This document shows positions 33,003-45,315 of a DNA stretch of 64,000 bases, piece after piece. The notes under the pieces were generated by a model. The model worked only from the letters and a program-made list of their open reading frames with translations, did no database searches and had not been told where the DNA came from. The stretch is taken from assembly GCA_002964805.2 (NCBI GenBank), contig PUDQ02000001.1, positions 8,456,001 to 8,520,000 on the forward strand, given 5' to 3'. The first letter of the stretch is position 1. The number at the start of each line of letters is the position of its first letter. The position numbers and the translations under genes are program-made. Source of the stretch: Trametes villosa. Its lineage: Eukaryota; Basidiomycota; Agaricomycetes; Polyporales; Polyporaceae.

Positions 33003-36000
33003 TCAGGGACTCTCCTGCGCGTCCAAGTCGCTGTCAGTCCGGTTTGATTCAGAGTCCCGCCGCTTCCACGCCTCCTCCTGCTCCTCGTGGCTGCCCCTGC
33101 ATTCGCGCGACCAGAATTTGAGTGAGCGCGCACAATGGAGAAAAGAGACTGGATACGCACGGTAATGGGTTTTCTTGGATGGGCAGACAGCACAGGAAGC
33201 AGATGAAGTTGAGCGCGGCCTGGCAGATGAACACGACCCGCAGCGCGTCCGCGTACGAGTCCACCGCCGCCTTGCGGAGGTCTGGGCTCAGTTCCGGTAT
33301 AATGGTCGTCGAGTGTCTGCGGCGTCACCAGAAAGCCGGCGTCAGAGACGTAAACTCGCCGCGAATGAGACAGGGGGAATGTTACTAACCGTATATTCTC
33401 GATAATCTACACACAGACGTCACGGTGAGCAAAAGGGAGTGAATGGTGGGGGGTACGACTCGGACGCACCTCGAAGGCGTTAGGCCCGTGTATACGCTCG
33501 CGGAGCTTAGATGTCAAGACGGACTGTAGGAGCGCGCCGCTCAGGCTGACGCCGATGACCTGCCCGGTCGTCCGGAACAGGTACGTGACTGCACGCACGC
33601 GAGTGTCAATGGGCGCGCAGAGAGAAGAGCTAAGGCAAAAATGACGTACTGCCTGTCGCGACCGCGAGGTCCTCGCGCGAGACACTCGCAATCATAGCCT
33701 GGAAGACTCCTTAGCAGGCGGTAACGTAAAACACCAGGGGAAAGGACGCACAATGAGGGTGGTCGTGATGACGCTCGCCATACCAAACCCCTGCGGGGCA
33801 ACGTCGAGCCACAGGTGCCACGCGGGCGAGTTCTCGTTCCACATCGCGACGAGCGACGCGGCGACGACCGTCAACAAGCACGAGCACAGCGTGAGTGAGT
33901 ACAGCTTCCCCGTCCGGCGCATGACCCTGTGCGCGCGCAGAGCCGTGAGCACGCGGGGCTGCGGCAAAGAGGCGGGCCTCTCGGTACTTACCATCCTGCA
34001 AACACGCTTCCGGTGGAGATGGCCACCTGACGGGGACAGCGGGGTCAGATAGGGAACTAATGCAGACCGAGCGGTACTCGTGCGATGGGTACGTACGGAA
34101 TGCGGGAGAAGATGGAGCCCTGGGGAATTGGGAAACTGTCAGTCAGCAGCCGACGCTCAACGCGGCAGGCCGCAGAAGGGTCGGGGCGTACCTGTGTCCG
34201 TCGACGAGTTTAACCTTACAGCCGAGAAGTACTTCGCGGGACGTCAACGTCAGCGCTGCAGCCCGCGCGCTGCTATCTTGGGCGCACTTACTAATGGGAC
34301 GTTATATATCTGTCAAGGGCACGTTAGGTCAAGCTTGTGCCTTCTGCACATAAGGGGGAAGAGCACTCACCATCGAGAACGCAGCCACGCTCCCGAAGAA
34401 ATTCGAGAGCGAGACGAACAGCGGCGTGCGCTGGCGGATGAGGCGCATGGGCATCACCGGGAACGGCGACCAGCACGTCTCGACCCAGATGAACGCCGCG
34501 CCGCACACGGCGCTCGCGAGGAGGAGCCCCCAGATGAGCGGGTGCGCCCACGGCAGCTCCTCCGTCGACTTGAGCGAGAGCCCGAGGAGGAGGCTGCCGA
34601 CGGTGCCGACGAGCGTGAACGAGCCGAGGACGTCGATGCGCCGCAGCTTCGCGCGCACGGGCGCGTTTTGGACCTCGTCCGGGAGGCGGATCGAGACCTT
34701 GAGGGCGACGAGGCAGAACGAGAACACCAGGATGGGCATCTGCGGTCATGGACACGACCACATTTCCGGGCCGAGCGTGCATGCGGACATGCGGGTGCGG
34801 TATGGGGCGAGAGCGGTGGGGAGGCATTCAGTCGGGCGTGAGGCGGAAGGCGTGAGCGTATGTGGCAGCGCGGGCGAGTGGGCGGGGCGCGATTGAGTTT
34901 GCGGTGATGTCGATTTCGATACGGGGTGATCGTGTTCCAGCTCAGCTCGCGATGGGCGCCCGAGGGTGCGGAGGGGGCTCACCTGGAGGAGGAACGCAGA
35001 TCGCCTGGCGCGGGCGGAGAAAAGCAGGCAGCAGGCAGGAGCAGCAGGCACGGCGGGATCAGAAAATGTCAGAGAATGTCGCGCCGCCGAGGCCGGGGCG
35101 GATATGTGACCCACCATCCGAGGACGTCGTTCATCCAGCCGCCGAGCGGGCCGCCCAAGCCAGCCCCGAGGCCAAATAGACTGCGTTTTGACGTGAACGG
35201 GGCGTTCCTGCGCTCGCACGGGAAGTTCTTACATATTAGTCATGCCTTGGTACAGGCCGCGCTGACGGCTGTGGGCGGGCACGGTCAGTACCGTTCCCTG
35301 CGCGGGCGATCTGCAGAGCTGGGAGACTCACAGGGGAATTAGATCCGTTACAGCGACGCTCGAGACTGGCACGGGCATCCTGTTAGCTCGTCGCATGACG
35401 TCATCCGCCTACTCGGGCGCGCGCACCTGTCATTACGCTACCATTCAGAGTTCGCACAGGTTTGAGTGAGTTTCTGATGAAAACTGGGCAGGCAGGGAGA
35501 GCACTCACCCGCCGCCGCCCATGCCTGCGACGGCACGGGCCACGATAAGCGCGTCCATCGAGGGCGCGAGGCCGCAAAAGAGCGTGCCCGATCCTGGCGC
35601 GGCGCGTTGATTGGCGACACGTTCGCGCAGTAGGTGCGGGGGAGGACCCACCAAAGAAGGAGAGCGCGAGAAGCATCGCGCCCTTGCGACCCAAGATGTC
35701 TGACAGCCGACCTGCGTGACGCGTGGTGAGAACGTGCGACGCGGGGGAATGACGACAGGGCGGACCATAGAGAGGAGTAAAACAACAGACGGAAAGCAGA
35801 TAGGATGTGCCGATGTATGAAGACCGATTCGATTCGTTGAAGTAGCTGCCGATGGGCGATAGCAGTGTGGCGACGATCGTCCCTAGGAGAGCGCCAAGGC
35901 CGGAGTGAGCGGCGAACGCGTGAGTAAGCGGCGGGGAACATACCGTCCAGGGCACCGAGGAATACAGCGCTCCAGAGACCTGCGAGAACCCAGATGAGGT

Positions 36001-36157
36001 CGCCCCGGGAAATCTTGTTCAGCGCGGGCGGCTCTGCGGGCTCCGGGGACTGGGTGCGGCTGGAGGTGGCGGAGTGGTAGGAGTGGGGGAAGTCGTCATG
36101 ATCGTGCAGGAGAGGACGTGTCTCGTCGGCTTCGCGCTGGGTGTGGACTTGGGACAT
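33003..36157 (-). CDS. MFS transporter, 14-spanner DHA2 type (Fnx1/Vba-like)
   Basis: Nineteen exons sum to 580 residues: 35944-36157, 35766-35882, 35652-35711, 35509-35593, 35332-35379, 35233-35268, 35115-35180, 34983-35004, 34371-34739, 34292-34309, 34192-34231, 34097-34119, 33992-34026, 33752-33926, 33650-33698, 33470-33588, 33390-33406, 33161-33316 and 33003-33096. The N terminus is hydrophilic and carries ETRPLLHDHDDF, a dileucine-type sorting signal common on vacuolar transporters. MFS motif A is GRLSDILGRKGAML, and LGALDGTIVATLLSPIGSYF lies at TM1. LYQGMTN and GLGAGLGGPLGGWMND match the TM5 region of fungal amino-acid/drug antiporters. About 14 hydrophobic segments are present. The closest named relatives by pattern are S. 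pombe Fnx1 and yeast Vba proteins, which suggests vacuolar import of basic amino acids. That substrate is inference. Four exons are 17-23 nt long. Confidence 0.93.
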
Positions 36158-39100
36158 GGCGAGCAGCGACGGAAGAGGACACGGCTGTGGCCGCAATATA
36201 GTGGCAGATTACAGCTCCTCTCGAAGCTGGGAAAAGCAAGAAGCCGGGGGAAGCGGCATGGAGAGTGAGTACAGGCCCCGGGGGGAGGACGGGTAAGGGA
36301 ATGTCTTACCAGGGGATCAGCCAAGAAGCAGGCGGGACCGGGCGGGGGACTCGGAGACGGCGGAGGGGGCGAGGAGAAGGCGGGAATAAATACGGGGATA
36401 CTTATACTGGCGGATTGGCGGAGGCGCAGAGCAATCCGGAAAGCGGATGGCGAGGGACTCAGGCCGAGGGAGTCGGTCGCCCGCCGCAGCGCCGTGGACG
36501 GTGGCTCGTGGGCCGTGGGGGGGCCGGCCGATAGGATGTGTTCTTGCAGAGCTGCTTAGATCGCGTGCAGATCTCCCCAGGCACTAGTCATCTTCCGTCG
36601 TCCTCGGCCCGTGCTTCTCCCGCTACACTCCTCGACGGCCTGCACTCTTGCTTGCCACGCGCGTCCATGGCCACGCTAGCCTCGTCTCTGCGCAACACCG
36701 CGCGCACACGCGAGCACCCACCGCGCTCGTCGTCGTCGCGTTTCGCAAGAGCTCACTGCTCCCGTTTAGACGCCCCCGCGCTCCTCCGACCTGCACGGGA
36801 TCACTCGTCACTCCCCGACCAAGCCCTCCTGATCTCGCCTCAACTCACAACCGCTACGATACCGCCAGCCACAGCCTGCGTCCCGACCCCGCCACCGACA
36901 GCACCCCGTCCTATCGCACGGAATTTCATTCGATTATTTCCTCTACCACGCCAGCCGACGAACACCCCGGCTGCGTGCGCACGAGAACCCCTCTGCGCAC
37001 CTTCTCTGGGCAGTTCGCCGTCCATTTGTACCGGCTCGTATTGATGCGCCCTCTTATATGGCAATTTGATCCGTGAAAAATCGGATTGCTACACGAGTCT
37101 GTACGGCATCTCCGCAAGTTCCCCTCTCCGGCGGCACTTGCGTGCCTTTTGCGCTGCTCTCAAGAACACAAACGGCCCCAATTGCCCTCTACGGTCCGAT
37201 TATCCTTTATTCTAGGCAACTTCACTGCGACACTGACCTCTGCGCCCCTCTATATGGCAACCAGCGTGGCGGCGTCGACGCGCCCGGCCTGCTTACAGGT
37301 CACGCCGCGAGTCGCCCGTCCGCGTCTCGTGCGAGTCTGCGCCCGGGTCGCCCACCTGCACCGATGAAACCGAGCAAGACCGCTGAAATGAACGCGTTCT
37401 CGCCACCCCCGCCTGGCGCCCTGCCGTCCTATGACTCGCGGTGCGGCCTCGTCTCGACATACCACCCCCGGATGGAATATTCGTCTGCGCCGCCAACGGC
37501 CGCAGACGGGCGCGAGCGCCTCTTCCCGTCCCGTTCTATGATGCTCGAGGTGCGGGCCCCATCATGTCATCCTCCGATCCTGTCGTAGGCACGCCCGCCC
37601 CGTCCAATCGCAGCCGCCTTCGCCGCGGCGCGTTCGCAGCACATGATTATTGCGCTCGCCCGAGTGCGCCTTCCTGACGCTCCGCGGCGAGCGTGGCGGG
37701 TGCGTATATGCCTCGTGTGCCCCGCGGGCCGCTATCTGCTCGCAGGCGCATACAGCGCGAGCGCGGCGAGTGCGCAGGCTGTCGCAGGCACGTTCCTCTG
37801 TCGCGCTTTTCATAGCTGCCGTGCCTTGCTCCTGGTCGAATTCCGGCCGGTAGCAGAACCCCTGTGGCCGCCTCTCTCTCAAGGGGACCATACAGTACGA
37901 GGGGTGTCGCCCGAGGAGTGTCTATCCGGGGTATCTCGTCTGACGTCGCCATCACGCCCTCGCTACGCCCGGTACCATGCTGTGGCAAGCAGCGACACGA
38001 AATGCCAGCTTCGACTTCTCGCCTTCGCCGTGCACCGGAGTTCCTACGCCAGGCAGGTCATGCGTGTCCCACCCTGATGACATCGTTCCCAGCGAGAGCT
38101 GGCGACCTCCGACCCGGTGCGTGTCTGACAGCCTTTGCGTCTTTGCGTCGGGCGACTGACGTCCCGGACGTCCGCGCAGGCCGTTTCTAGATACGTCTAG
38201 GCTAGAGCCAGTAGGACGCCTATGACGACACGCTCACTCGTTTGCCTCCAGCCTTTAGCGACAAGGGTTGGCGGTTCCTCGTCGTTGGTTCGACGCGCCC
38301 GCTGCTCTCCCATCTATCAGCCTCCATCTCATTTACTGAATGCATCTCTCAGGAAATACCGTATCACACCAATATCCTCCACGCCTCGGATATCGCCCAG
38401 CACCAATATCGCCGAACCTCTACCTTTGGCGCCCGCCATCGCGACTGCGGCGCTCCTCATTTTCCAACACACGACGACAGACCCGCCCACCGCTTCCCAA
38501 TCTCTCAAGGCTCACCGGAGCCGCCTTATGCACCGCCAGCCCCTCGGAGGACCCTTGCACCCCTCCCACGTCGTTACGTTGCATGCCGCGTGCGCCCATG
38601 CAGCTCCGCATCGGACGCAGCAGGATCGGCGCTGCCGTCGCCGCCCGCGCACATACGAGGGCCCTTCCGACCCTTCTGCTCTTCCAAGTTCTATGTAGCG
38701 TTTCCCAACATCTTGCGCACCCACGGGCTGAATGCATTTCCCTTGCTAGGTCCTGCGCGCCGCGCGCCCCTGATTATCCGCGCCGCCGCTGCCGCGCCCG
38801 GATTAACGTACTACGATCAGGCCTTCCCGGCCACACCGATGTCACTGCCTAACTCTCAGTGCTGTTAGGGATGGGGAATGCTACGCAGGCTGAAGCTGCG
38901 GACGCGCGCTCCGACCGCGCACCTCGACATCGGGCCTCGATGATCAAGTCTTGCCTGCCCGCGTGTGGTCGGCGGGTTTTCTGGAGATGTAGGCCATCGG
39001 AGGTGCAAGTTAGGCGAACACAGGCTGGTGGTCGTGTCTCAGCCGCTCGGTGCGTGATGCCGTCGGTGTCCGGTCGCGCTGCGGATGTCGGGAATTTGTT

Positions 39101-40065
39101 TGTGGGTTGTGAGACAGGTGGCCGCCCCGAGGCGGCGCGCTCGTATGGCGTGCCGTGGCGGGTCGGTCGGCATGTGTATACGCGCCTGAGGTGTATTTTG
39201 GAGGTGTTTCGAGGTGGAGCTGCGGAACTGAGTTCCAGACCTAGCTGAGTTTGTTGATGTTAAATGTTGAATGGCCAGTTATGGCTCTGGTGTATCTATC
39301 ATCTATGCATCGTCCGATCATGTCTCGGCGAGGCTCTCAATTGACTCCGGCTTATGACGTCCTTATTATGCTGTTTTCCAGAGGTATATGTCCGCCTCGA
39401 CGGACCCTCTTCAGCGAGGGTATTTGGTATTGATGAGTACTGCGGTCGCCGTTGTGTACCAACGGCGCACTCAGGCGGCCAAGATTGGCTCGGGCTGCGT
39501 TCTCCCGCGTAGGACTCGCGGTGGAGCAGCTCCACTCGCTACGCTGCAAGACTGCGGTGGCTATCTAGCTGTCAAGCCGAGTTCATGCCAGCCGCATCTT
39601 TCTGCGCTGGTGCACGAGACGATCCTCCGACGCATCGGACCCGGGCCTTCCCACCACCGCTTGGCGGCCCTCGGGCGAGAGGCTGAGAAATTCTCTCTTC
39701 GCACCTTGCAGCCCGCTTAATATTGTGTACCTGCCGACGCGACATCGACACCATTCATCGCTCATCGCGCACGCCGTCGCTCCGGTGTCGCAGGAGAAGG
39801 CGTGCACGGATCTCGCGTGCGCCGGGCAGGCAGACGGCAGAAGGTGCGCATTCGAAAGGAAAATGCGAGTGATCCCGCGATGGGTACACCGCCACTCCGA
39901 TCGGGCCATGCACACGGGAGAAGAGGGCGTGCCATATGTCGGCCTAGCTCCGGGGCTGGGAATGGTTGCGCCTGGCGCGGACGCTGCGAGGTGCGTCTCG
40001 GCGGATTGCTGACTGAGGTGCGCGCGTTGTAGGCGTTCGAGTCCGTAAAGTAACGATGGCATCGG

Positions 40066-40465
40066 TTTGTGTCATTCTCATCTTGGAGCTCTCCTGTTCA
40101 TGGCATCGATCGCGCCGCTACCAGGACCTCTTGTGTGCGTCGAGTTGAGGGACGCGAAGCGATACCGGCTCCGTCGACATCGGGATGCGCGAAGCCTCAG
40201 CCTTCATGAAGTCGCCGTACTCGATGGTGGCACCGACACGAGGTCACCACTACTCGCAGACTTGACCTGCTGTACGACCTCATGATAATCTTGACGAGAC
40301 TCGCACAGGGGGTCGCGCGTTTGTCGGTAGCACGACTTCTGCCCGAAAACGAGGTCCGTCCAATTGAAGTGGCCCTATTGCTCATTTCGTGACTGAACCA
40401 AAACTATTCCAGCGGTTCGATCGGAGCATCGGTGCCCACCATATTCTGGTCAACACCAGGCCCAG
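40066..40465. repeat. Diverged tandem duplication, copy A (about 0.4 kb)
   Basis: Aligns with copy B about 453 bp downstream. Shared landmarks in order are catcgatcgcgccgct, gacgcgaagcgataccggctc, tccgt-gacatcgg, gtggccctattgct and cagcggttcgatcggagca. Identity is roughly two thirds by eye with small indels. Confidence 0.75.
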
Positions 40466-40511
40466 GTGCGTGGTTGATGGCGTTTGAGCTCGGACCGCCC
40501 AGACAGCTGGC

Positions 40512-40915
40512 CATTTTCTGTGCTCTCCCCTACCTATCACTTTCATGCTCATGACATCAATTGCGCTGCTGCTCGAAATCTTTGTGTGTGTATCAAGGTG
40601 TGGGATACGAAGCGGGAGCGGGCTCCGTTGACATCGGCGTGGCGTACAACCCATGCCTTCGTCAAGTGCCCTCCCTTTGCGGTAGCGTAAAACGCTGGGA
40701 TAACGTGGCCCTCCGTCCTCTCGCATGACCTCGCGATGCTCCTGACTGACCGAGTCGCAATCGGGGTCATGCAGCCATCGGCAGCACGACAATCGCCCGG
40801 AACCAAGGTGTGTCCTACCATAGTGGCCCTATTGCTTACTCTGCGCCTCACCCACAATATTACAGCGGGTTTATCGGAGCACCGGGGGCTATTGCGTTCT
40901 AGTACATACTAGACT
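40512..40915. repeat. Diverged tandem duplication, copy B (about 0.4 kb)
   Basis: Second copy, with landmarks catcaattgcgctgct, tacgaagcgggagcgggct, ccgttgacatcgg, gtggccctattgct and cagcgggtttatcggagca. Both copies carry a possible 3' splice site just before the last landmark, hinting that a spliced gene fragment was duplicated. Confidence 0.75.
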
Positions 40916-43863
40916 TGACAAGACTCCTTCCATCCTCTCTTTTCGGTGCCCCCTCGAGGCTCAGTCAGCTACTCACGAGGTCTGCTGTACTCTCGGGTTT
41001 GGACTCAGTGTCGGGTACGTCACCTCACGTCAGTAAAGTTTGCCCACTCACGGGTGATGGGTCTCTAATATATTGGATATGTAGTGTTTACGGCCTCCAC
41101 GTCAAGTCGCCATCTGCTGCGGAGCAAGCTAGAGAGGCGTGAACCAGAACCGTCTCCTCGTCTCTCCCCTACATCATGTTTCGTCTAGATGCGCCTCAAC
41201 ACCAGTTCCATCACACTCCACGGCGTCAACATGAGGTTGTTTCAGGACAGAGCTTGGTGGTCTTTCTAGCGACCGCTTCAACTGCCCGAGGTCCGAGCTT
41301 GGCGTTACAATTTGCTGCTATGGGGCTGCTACCCTACATCAAGCTAAGATGTCCCTAAGGAACAAGTCGAGCCGGTACGGAAGGAACTGCTGATAAGTGA
41401 GTTACACCACCATTGGGATTGACTCGAACGTCCCCCTCCTCTCCCCAGATTTTGCAAGCACACGTGTAGCCTTGCGTCAAGTCGGCGTATGTGCATCGCG
41501 CTCGCATCGAGTCGCATCGCGGGCCCAGTCCGTTGAATATCAACTTCCGACTCCAACCAAAATTTCAGACATTCGGAAGATGTGCAGGTAGTCGATTCAC
41601 TACCTCCTGTCCACGCCGTCGCCAAGAAACGCGATCGGCCTTCGCTCGCTGGGCACATTGTGGGTCCACCACGCTTCTAAGGTTCTTCGGAATCGGAGTT
41701 GACATCAACATTTCTAGTCGCCCGATCAAAGCTGGGCCGAGAAGAGCGGCCTCGGGCCCTGAGCATGAGGTGCTGGGCCCCCATCTCCAACCCTATCTCT
41801 TCAATGGTTCTGCCGCCTTGAGGCTAGCGAGACAACCAACCTTGAGGGCCTCGTGATGTGGCCAAAGAACACTGCGACGCTTCGGTAAGTCTATCCAAGG
41901 TGTACCGTCGCTCAACGCGGCTGAGTAGAATTATCTACAGGTTCGAGTCTCCCCCTCAGCCTGGCTTGTTTTACTGTAACGTACTTACCATGCGGTCGAC
42001 GTCCAGCGGCACCTCCGTGAAGCTGATTGGCGAAGCCACAACTGCCGACGGCGTGATCGTACGCTTGCGGGCGCCTCGCTTGCCGTCCCTTCAACGCCAT
42101 GTCCCATCTTGTCCCATCCCGCTGTCCTGATACGCAACGCAGCCTTCGGAATCGACAGGGTGCGTAGTCCGTGCATATGTCAGCGAGGGGATGCTTACTT
42201 CAAGTTCCCCGGGGTGTCCGGTCAACCAGATGGTTAGCCGCCATGTTCGGGCACGCCGTCCACGTCCATTGTCCATGTCATCGTACATGTCAATTGCAAT
42301 TCCAGGAGAATGTGCTCCGGCCCGGGCACGTCGGACGTACTTCAACTAATCGCACGCTCTCTGTCGGGACGCTTTACTGTCAGGCACATGTAATCAAGTA
42401 CGTGTACGTGTACAAATGCAAGAAACGTCTGTGAGCATTCCACTCACTATTAGCGTCGTCTATGGCACTATCCTTAGCTCGTATTCTGACCGCTTTCCCA
42501 CAGATTGCGAGGGACACGATTGAGTAGACAGATGCTGGGGCAGCAATACGCCGGGGGTAGCTCCACCAGACATGCCCTTGACATGCACGGTACAACCTAG
42601 GTCAACCCTTGTCCGGACGTGTCTCTCCCCAATCCTACCCGCCGCGATCTTTGCCCAGGCAGCCACCAGTACGGCCTAGCTGTCCCGCTTGCCCTCCGCC
42701 GCCGCATCGGGGGAAGTATGGCGAGTGCATCATGCCTCCTCCGCGCACCGGCGGCCCAGTCTGACAGATCCCAACCACATCTCAGACATTGCACGCTACG
42801 TCGCGCTCCTGGATGCCTAGCTCCGCTGGCACGCTTCCATGCGTCGGCGTACTACACGGCAATTGCGCACCCCTCCCTGAGACCGCTGGCGCACCAGGAA
42901 CACGCCGCCGCTCTCTTTCCGTCGCGCCAACGCGCCGTCGTCTCCCTGGGCCCCGCGCTGCGCATGCTATGCCAGGTGCGGACTGCACCCTGTCGGCGGC
43001 ATCGCTAATCGGAATCTCGACCTCCTCGATCCGCCGGCACTGTCACGACTCGCGCTTGCCATATCGCGGACATAGCGTGCTTCGCGATGGCGGAGTGCGC
43101 AAATGCTCGATGGCCGCGTTCAAGAGCCCGCCTTGTCGCCCTGCCCGAGCGCGCGGCACTTCCCGCGAGTCTCACCTGGAGGCTGGAGCACTTGCCACTC
43201 GGAAGGGCCACTCCGGGCGCGGGGGCCAGCATTCTCACATCCCGTCAAGCCGCCATCTGCACGGCCTAAACGGGGCTGATCGCCCTTGTGGCACTCGGTG
43301 GGAGTGCGCCCGCCTCCTCGCAGACATGCGCCCCGGTGCGGAGCGGCCCATTGAATCACAGTACAGTCCGATGCTGATGAAGTCCCGCCTGACATCCGAC
43401 CCTCAAACGATGCTCACGTACTGTCATGCAGGCCCATGATTGGGGTGCGATGCGACTGTTCGTCTGACCTGCACGCACTCGCACAGGGATCATCATGATA
43501 TGTTCGGCCGCATTACAGCCCATGGCATCATCATCGGGACACGAACCACCCTTCCTGCGCTGAGCATATGCACGGAAAGGCATGATCGTGCGGGGTGTGA
43601 GGGGGCCCCGCGCACGATCTGACGCGTCGCACGCTCACCCCTGCGTGACCCCATCGCGGCGGCGGAGGCGCCATCGGGCGCGCAACTCATTTCCGCAGAG
43701 GTGGATGATCAGACCCGCGAGTGGCACCTAACAGAACAGCGACCGTCTTCCTCTCATCTGCAGCGTTCGCACGCGCATCGCCGCGCCGCGTAAGATTTGG
43801 GAGGGGCCCTGCGCGGGAGAGGCGAGCCTGGCACTCGGACGCGGGCGCTCGAGTGAGTATCAG

Positions 43864-44535
43864 TCACGCAAGCTCAATCAGAAGTGCTTTCGAGATGGGC
43901 CTCGTACGTATGGAGAGCCTAACGCCGCGAGGGAGCGAAGGCGTCGCGCGGGTGCGGCTGGGTGCGGGTGCGTAGGGCTCTTGCGCTTCCTCTTCCTCTG
44001 CTTGGGGCCCGTTCTCTTCCTCCGAGCCGTGGGCCTTCTGCCGGATCCTGGGAAGGGTGGCTCCGCACGGGCCCTTCGCTCGTTCGGCGGCGCGAAGTGC
44101 GAAGGCGTGCGTATGCGTGCGTCGGGATTGGCAGAACAGAACCAGGCCGGGGCATCGCCGGGCGTTATAGGTGTTGTTCGCACCAGCAGAGGGCGCGGTG
44201 CACATCAGATCAGGACGCATGGTTACATGCATTGAGCGGAACCTTGCACGAAAGCCCCCGAGATGCACGTCGAACAGAGACTGAACCGTATTGCCCAACG
44301 GCTCGCTGGTCGCGCTGTTGACTGTAGTGCGCAGCCAGTCCTGCTAAGGCGTAGTCAGCACCTGAAGCATCAAGGCACGTCGGGCGCCGCCGAGTTGAGG
44401 AGAGGAACATACCTCAGGCCTCAGTATCGCTTTGTTCCATGCCTCCTTGGTCAGCGGCACAACGATAGGCAGCCGGCCACTCAGGTTGGTTAGGCCTGGT
44501 GCGCTGTGAGCCGAACTGCCTAAGTAGGTTGGCAT
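43864..44535 (-). CDS. Possible orphan gene, 134 residues
   Basis: Three exons, 44413-44535, 44243-44340 and 43864-44047, join in frame. The protein starts MPTYLGSSAHSAPGLTNLSG and continues LPIVVPLTKEAWNKAILRPE. The second exon reads DWLRTTVNSATSEPLGNTVQ and SLFDVHLGGFRAR. The third is charged (IRQKAHGSEEENGPQAEEEE) and then Pro/Arg-rich. I do not recognise it. The first two exons have good protein character and a standard intron; the third, after a 195 nt intron, is less sure. It could be a small lineage-specific gene, or the surviving end of a larger decayed gene at the edge of the desert. Confidence 0.35.
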
Positions 44536-45315
44536 AGGATGGGTGAGCGCAGTGCTCGCTAAGGGCTTGTCATGGAAGAGCAGACGACTTAGTGTATGCG
44601 CTTCTGCTCATAGTAGCTAGAAGTTATGAGAGAAGGGCGGAGCAGCGACGGACCAAGACGCATGTTCCACGACCATAATTACCGTGCCTGATAAGCGTGG
44701 GCCGGACGTTTCAATTTTTGAAGGTTGGGACGGCTAAACGGAACATCCCGCGTGGGCGTTGCGCTCAGCCCGCTGACCACGCTGAGAATCGGGATTTCTG
44801 GATGACCAAGCCAGGCTGCGCCAGCTCAGAGACATGTTGAGGCTGCCGTCAGCCCAGGCTGACCACATGAAAAGCAAGGAGAGGGCGTTGTAGGAGGATA
44901 TGAGGTGTATCCGGATGCTGAGGAGAGGGGAAGAGTTCTGGTGCGCCTTGTGATCGGGCCAGACCGCGGGCGCGGGGGATGTTGCCGTAAAAGGGGCTGA
45001 TGTAATAGTAACAAGGCGTTAAGGAGAGTAATAAGCAATGGGCACGGGTGCTTAGCGCGCCTTCATTTGCAAGCTTGGCCTGTAAGCGACTCTGCACAAC
45101 GAGCGACCTGCTCCGCTGGACAAGCTCTCCCTCTTCTCTCCCATCTCCGCCGTCGACCACCCGCACCCCTACCTGGCCGCGTCCGCAAGTGCTATACTTG
45201 ACTCCCTCGCAGCTGCCGTAGTCGTGCTCGCACTACGCCGCCCTCCTTCGCCCGTGCCTTAAGCCTGATCTTACGCCTCCCGAACGGCGCGACGTCCTTC
45301 GCTCCCTTGCCAGCC
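44536..45315. other. Intergenic, upstream of the kinase gene
   Basis: This region should contain the promoter of the AGC kinase. The last 200 bp are CT-rich and probably form its 5' UTR. No gene was seen. Confidence 0.5.

Larger units (their letters stand above)
36158..43863. other. Gene desert of about 7.7 kb
   Basis: No frame here shows a recognisable domain or a convincing exon chain. The left part (36,158-39,000) is GC-rich with Pro/Ser/Ala-rich frames. The best of these, at 37,365-37,550, reads MKPSKTAEMNAFSPPPP and could be a short real exon. The right part (39,200-42,600) is less GC-rich and contains a diverged tandem duplication, annotated separately. I saw no reverse-transcriptase, integrase, transposase or terminal-repeat signature. 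The stretch may be old transposon remains, lineage-specific genes I cannot recognise, or true intergenic DNA. Confidence 0.5.

Noticed and set aside
36158..43863. Transposon in the gene desert
   Set aside because: I looked for reverse-transcriptase, integrase, transposase and helicase motifs and for terminal repeats, and found none that could be supported.
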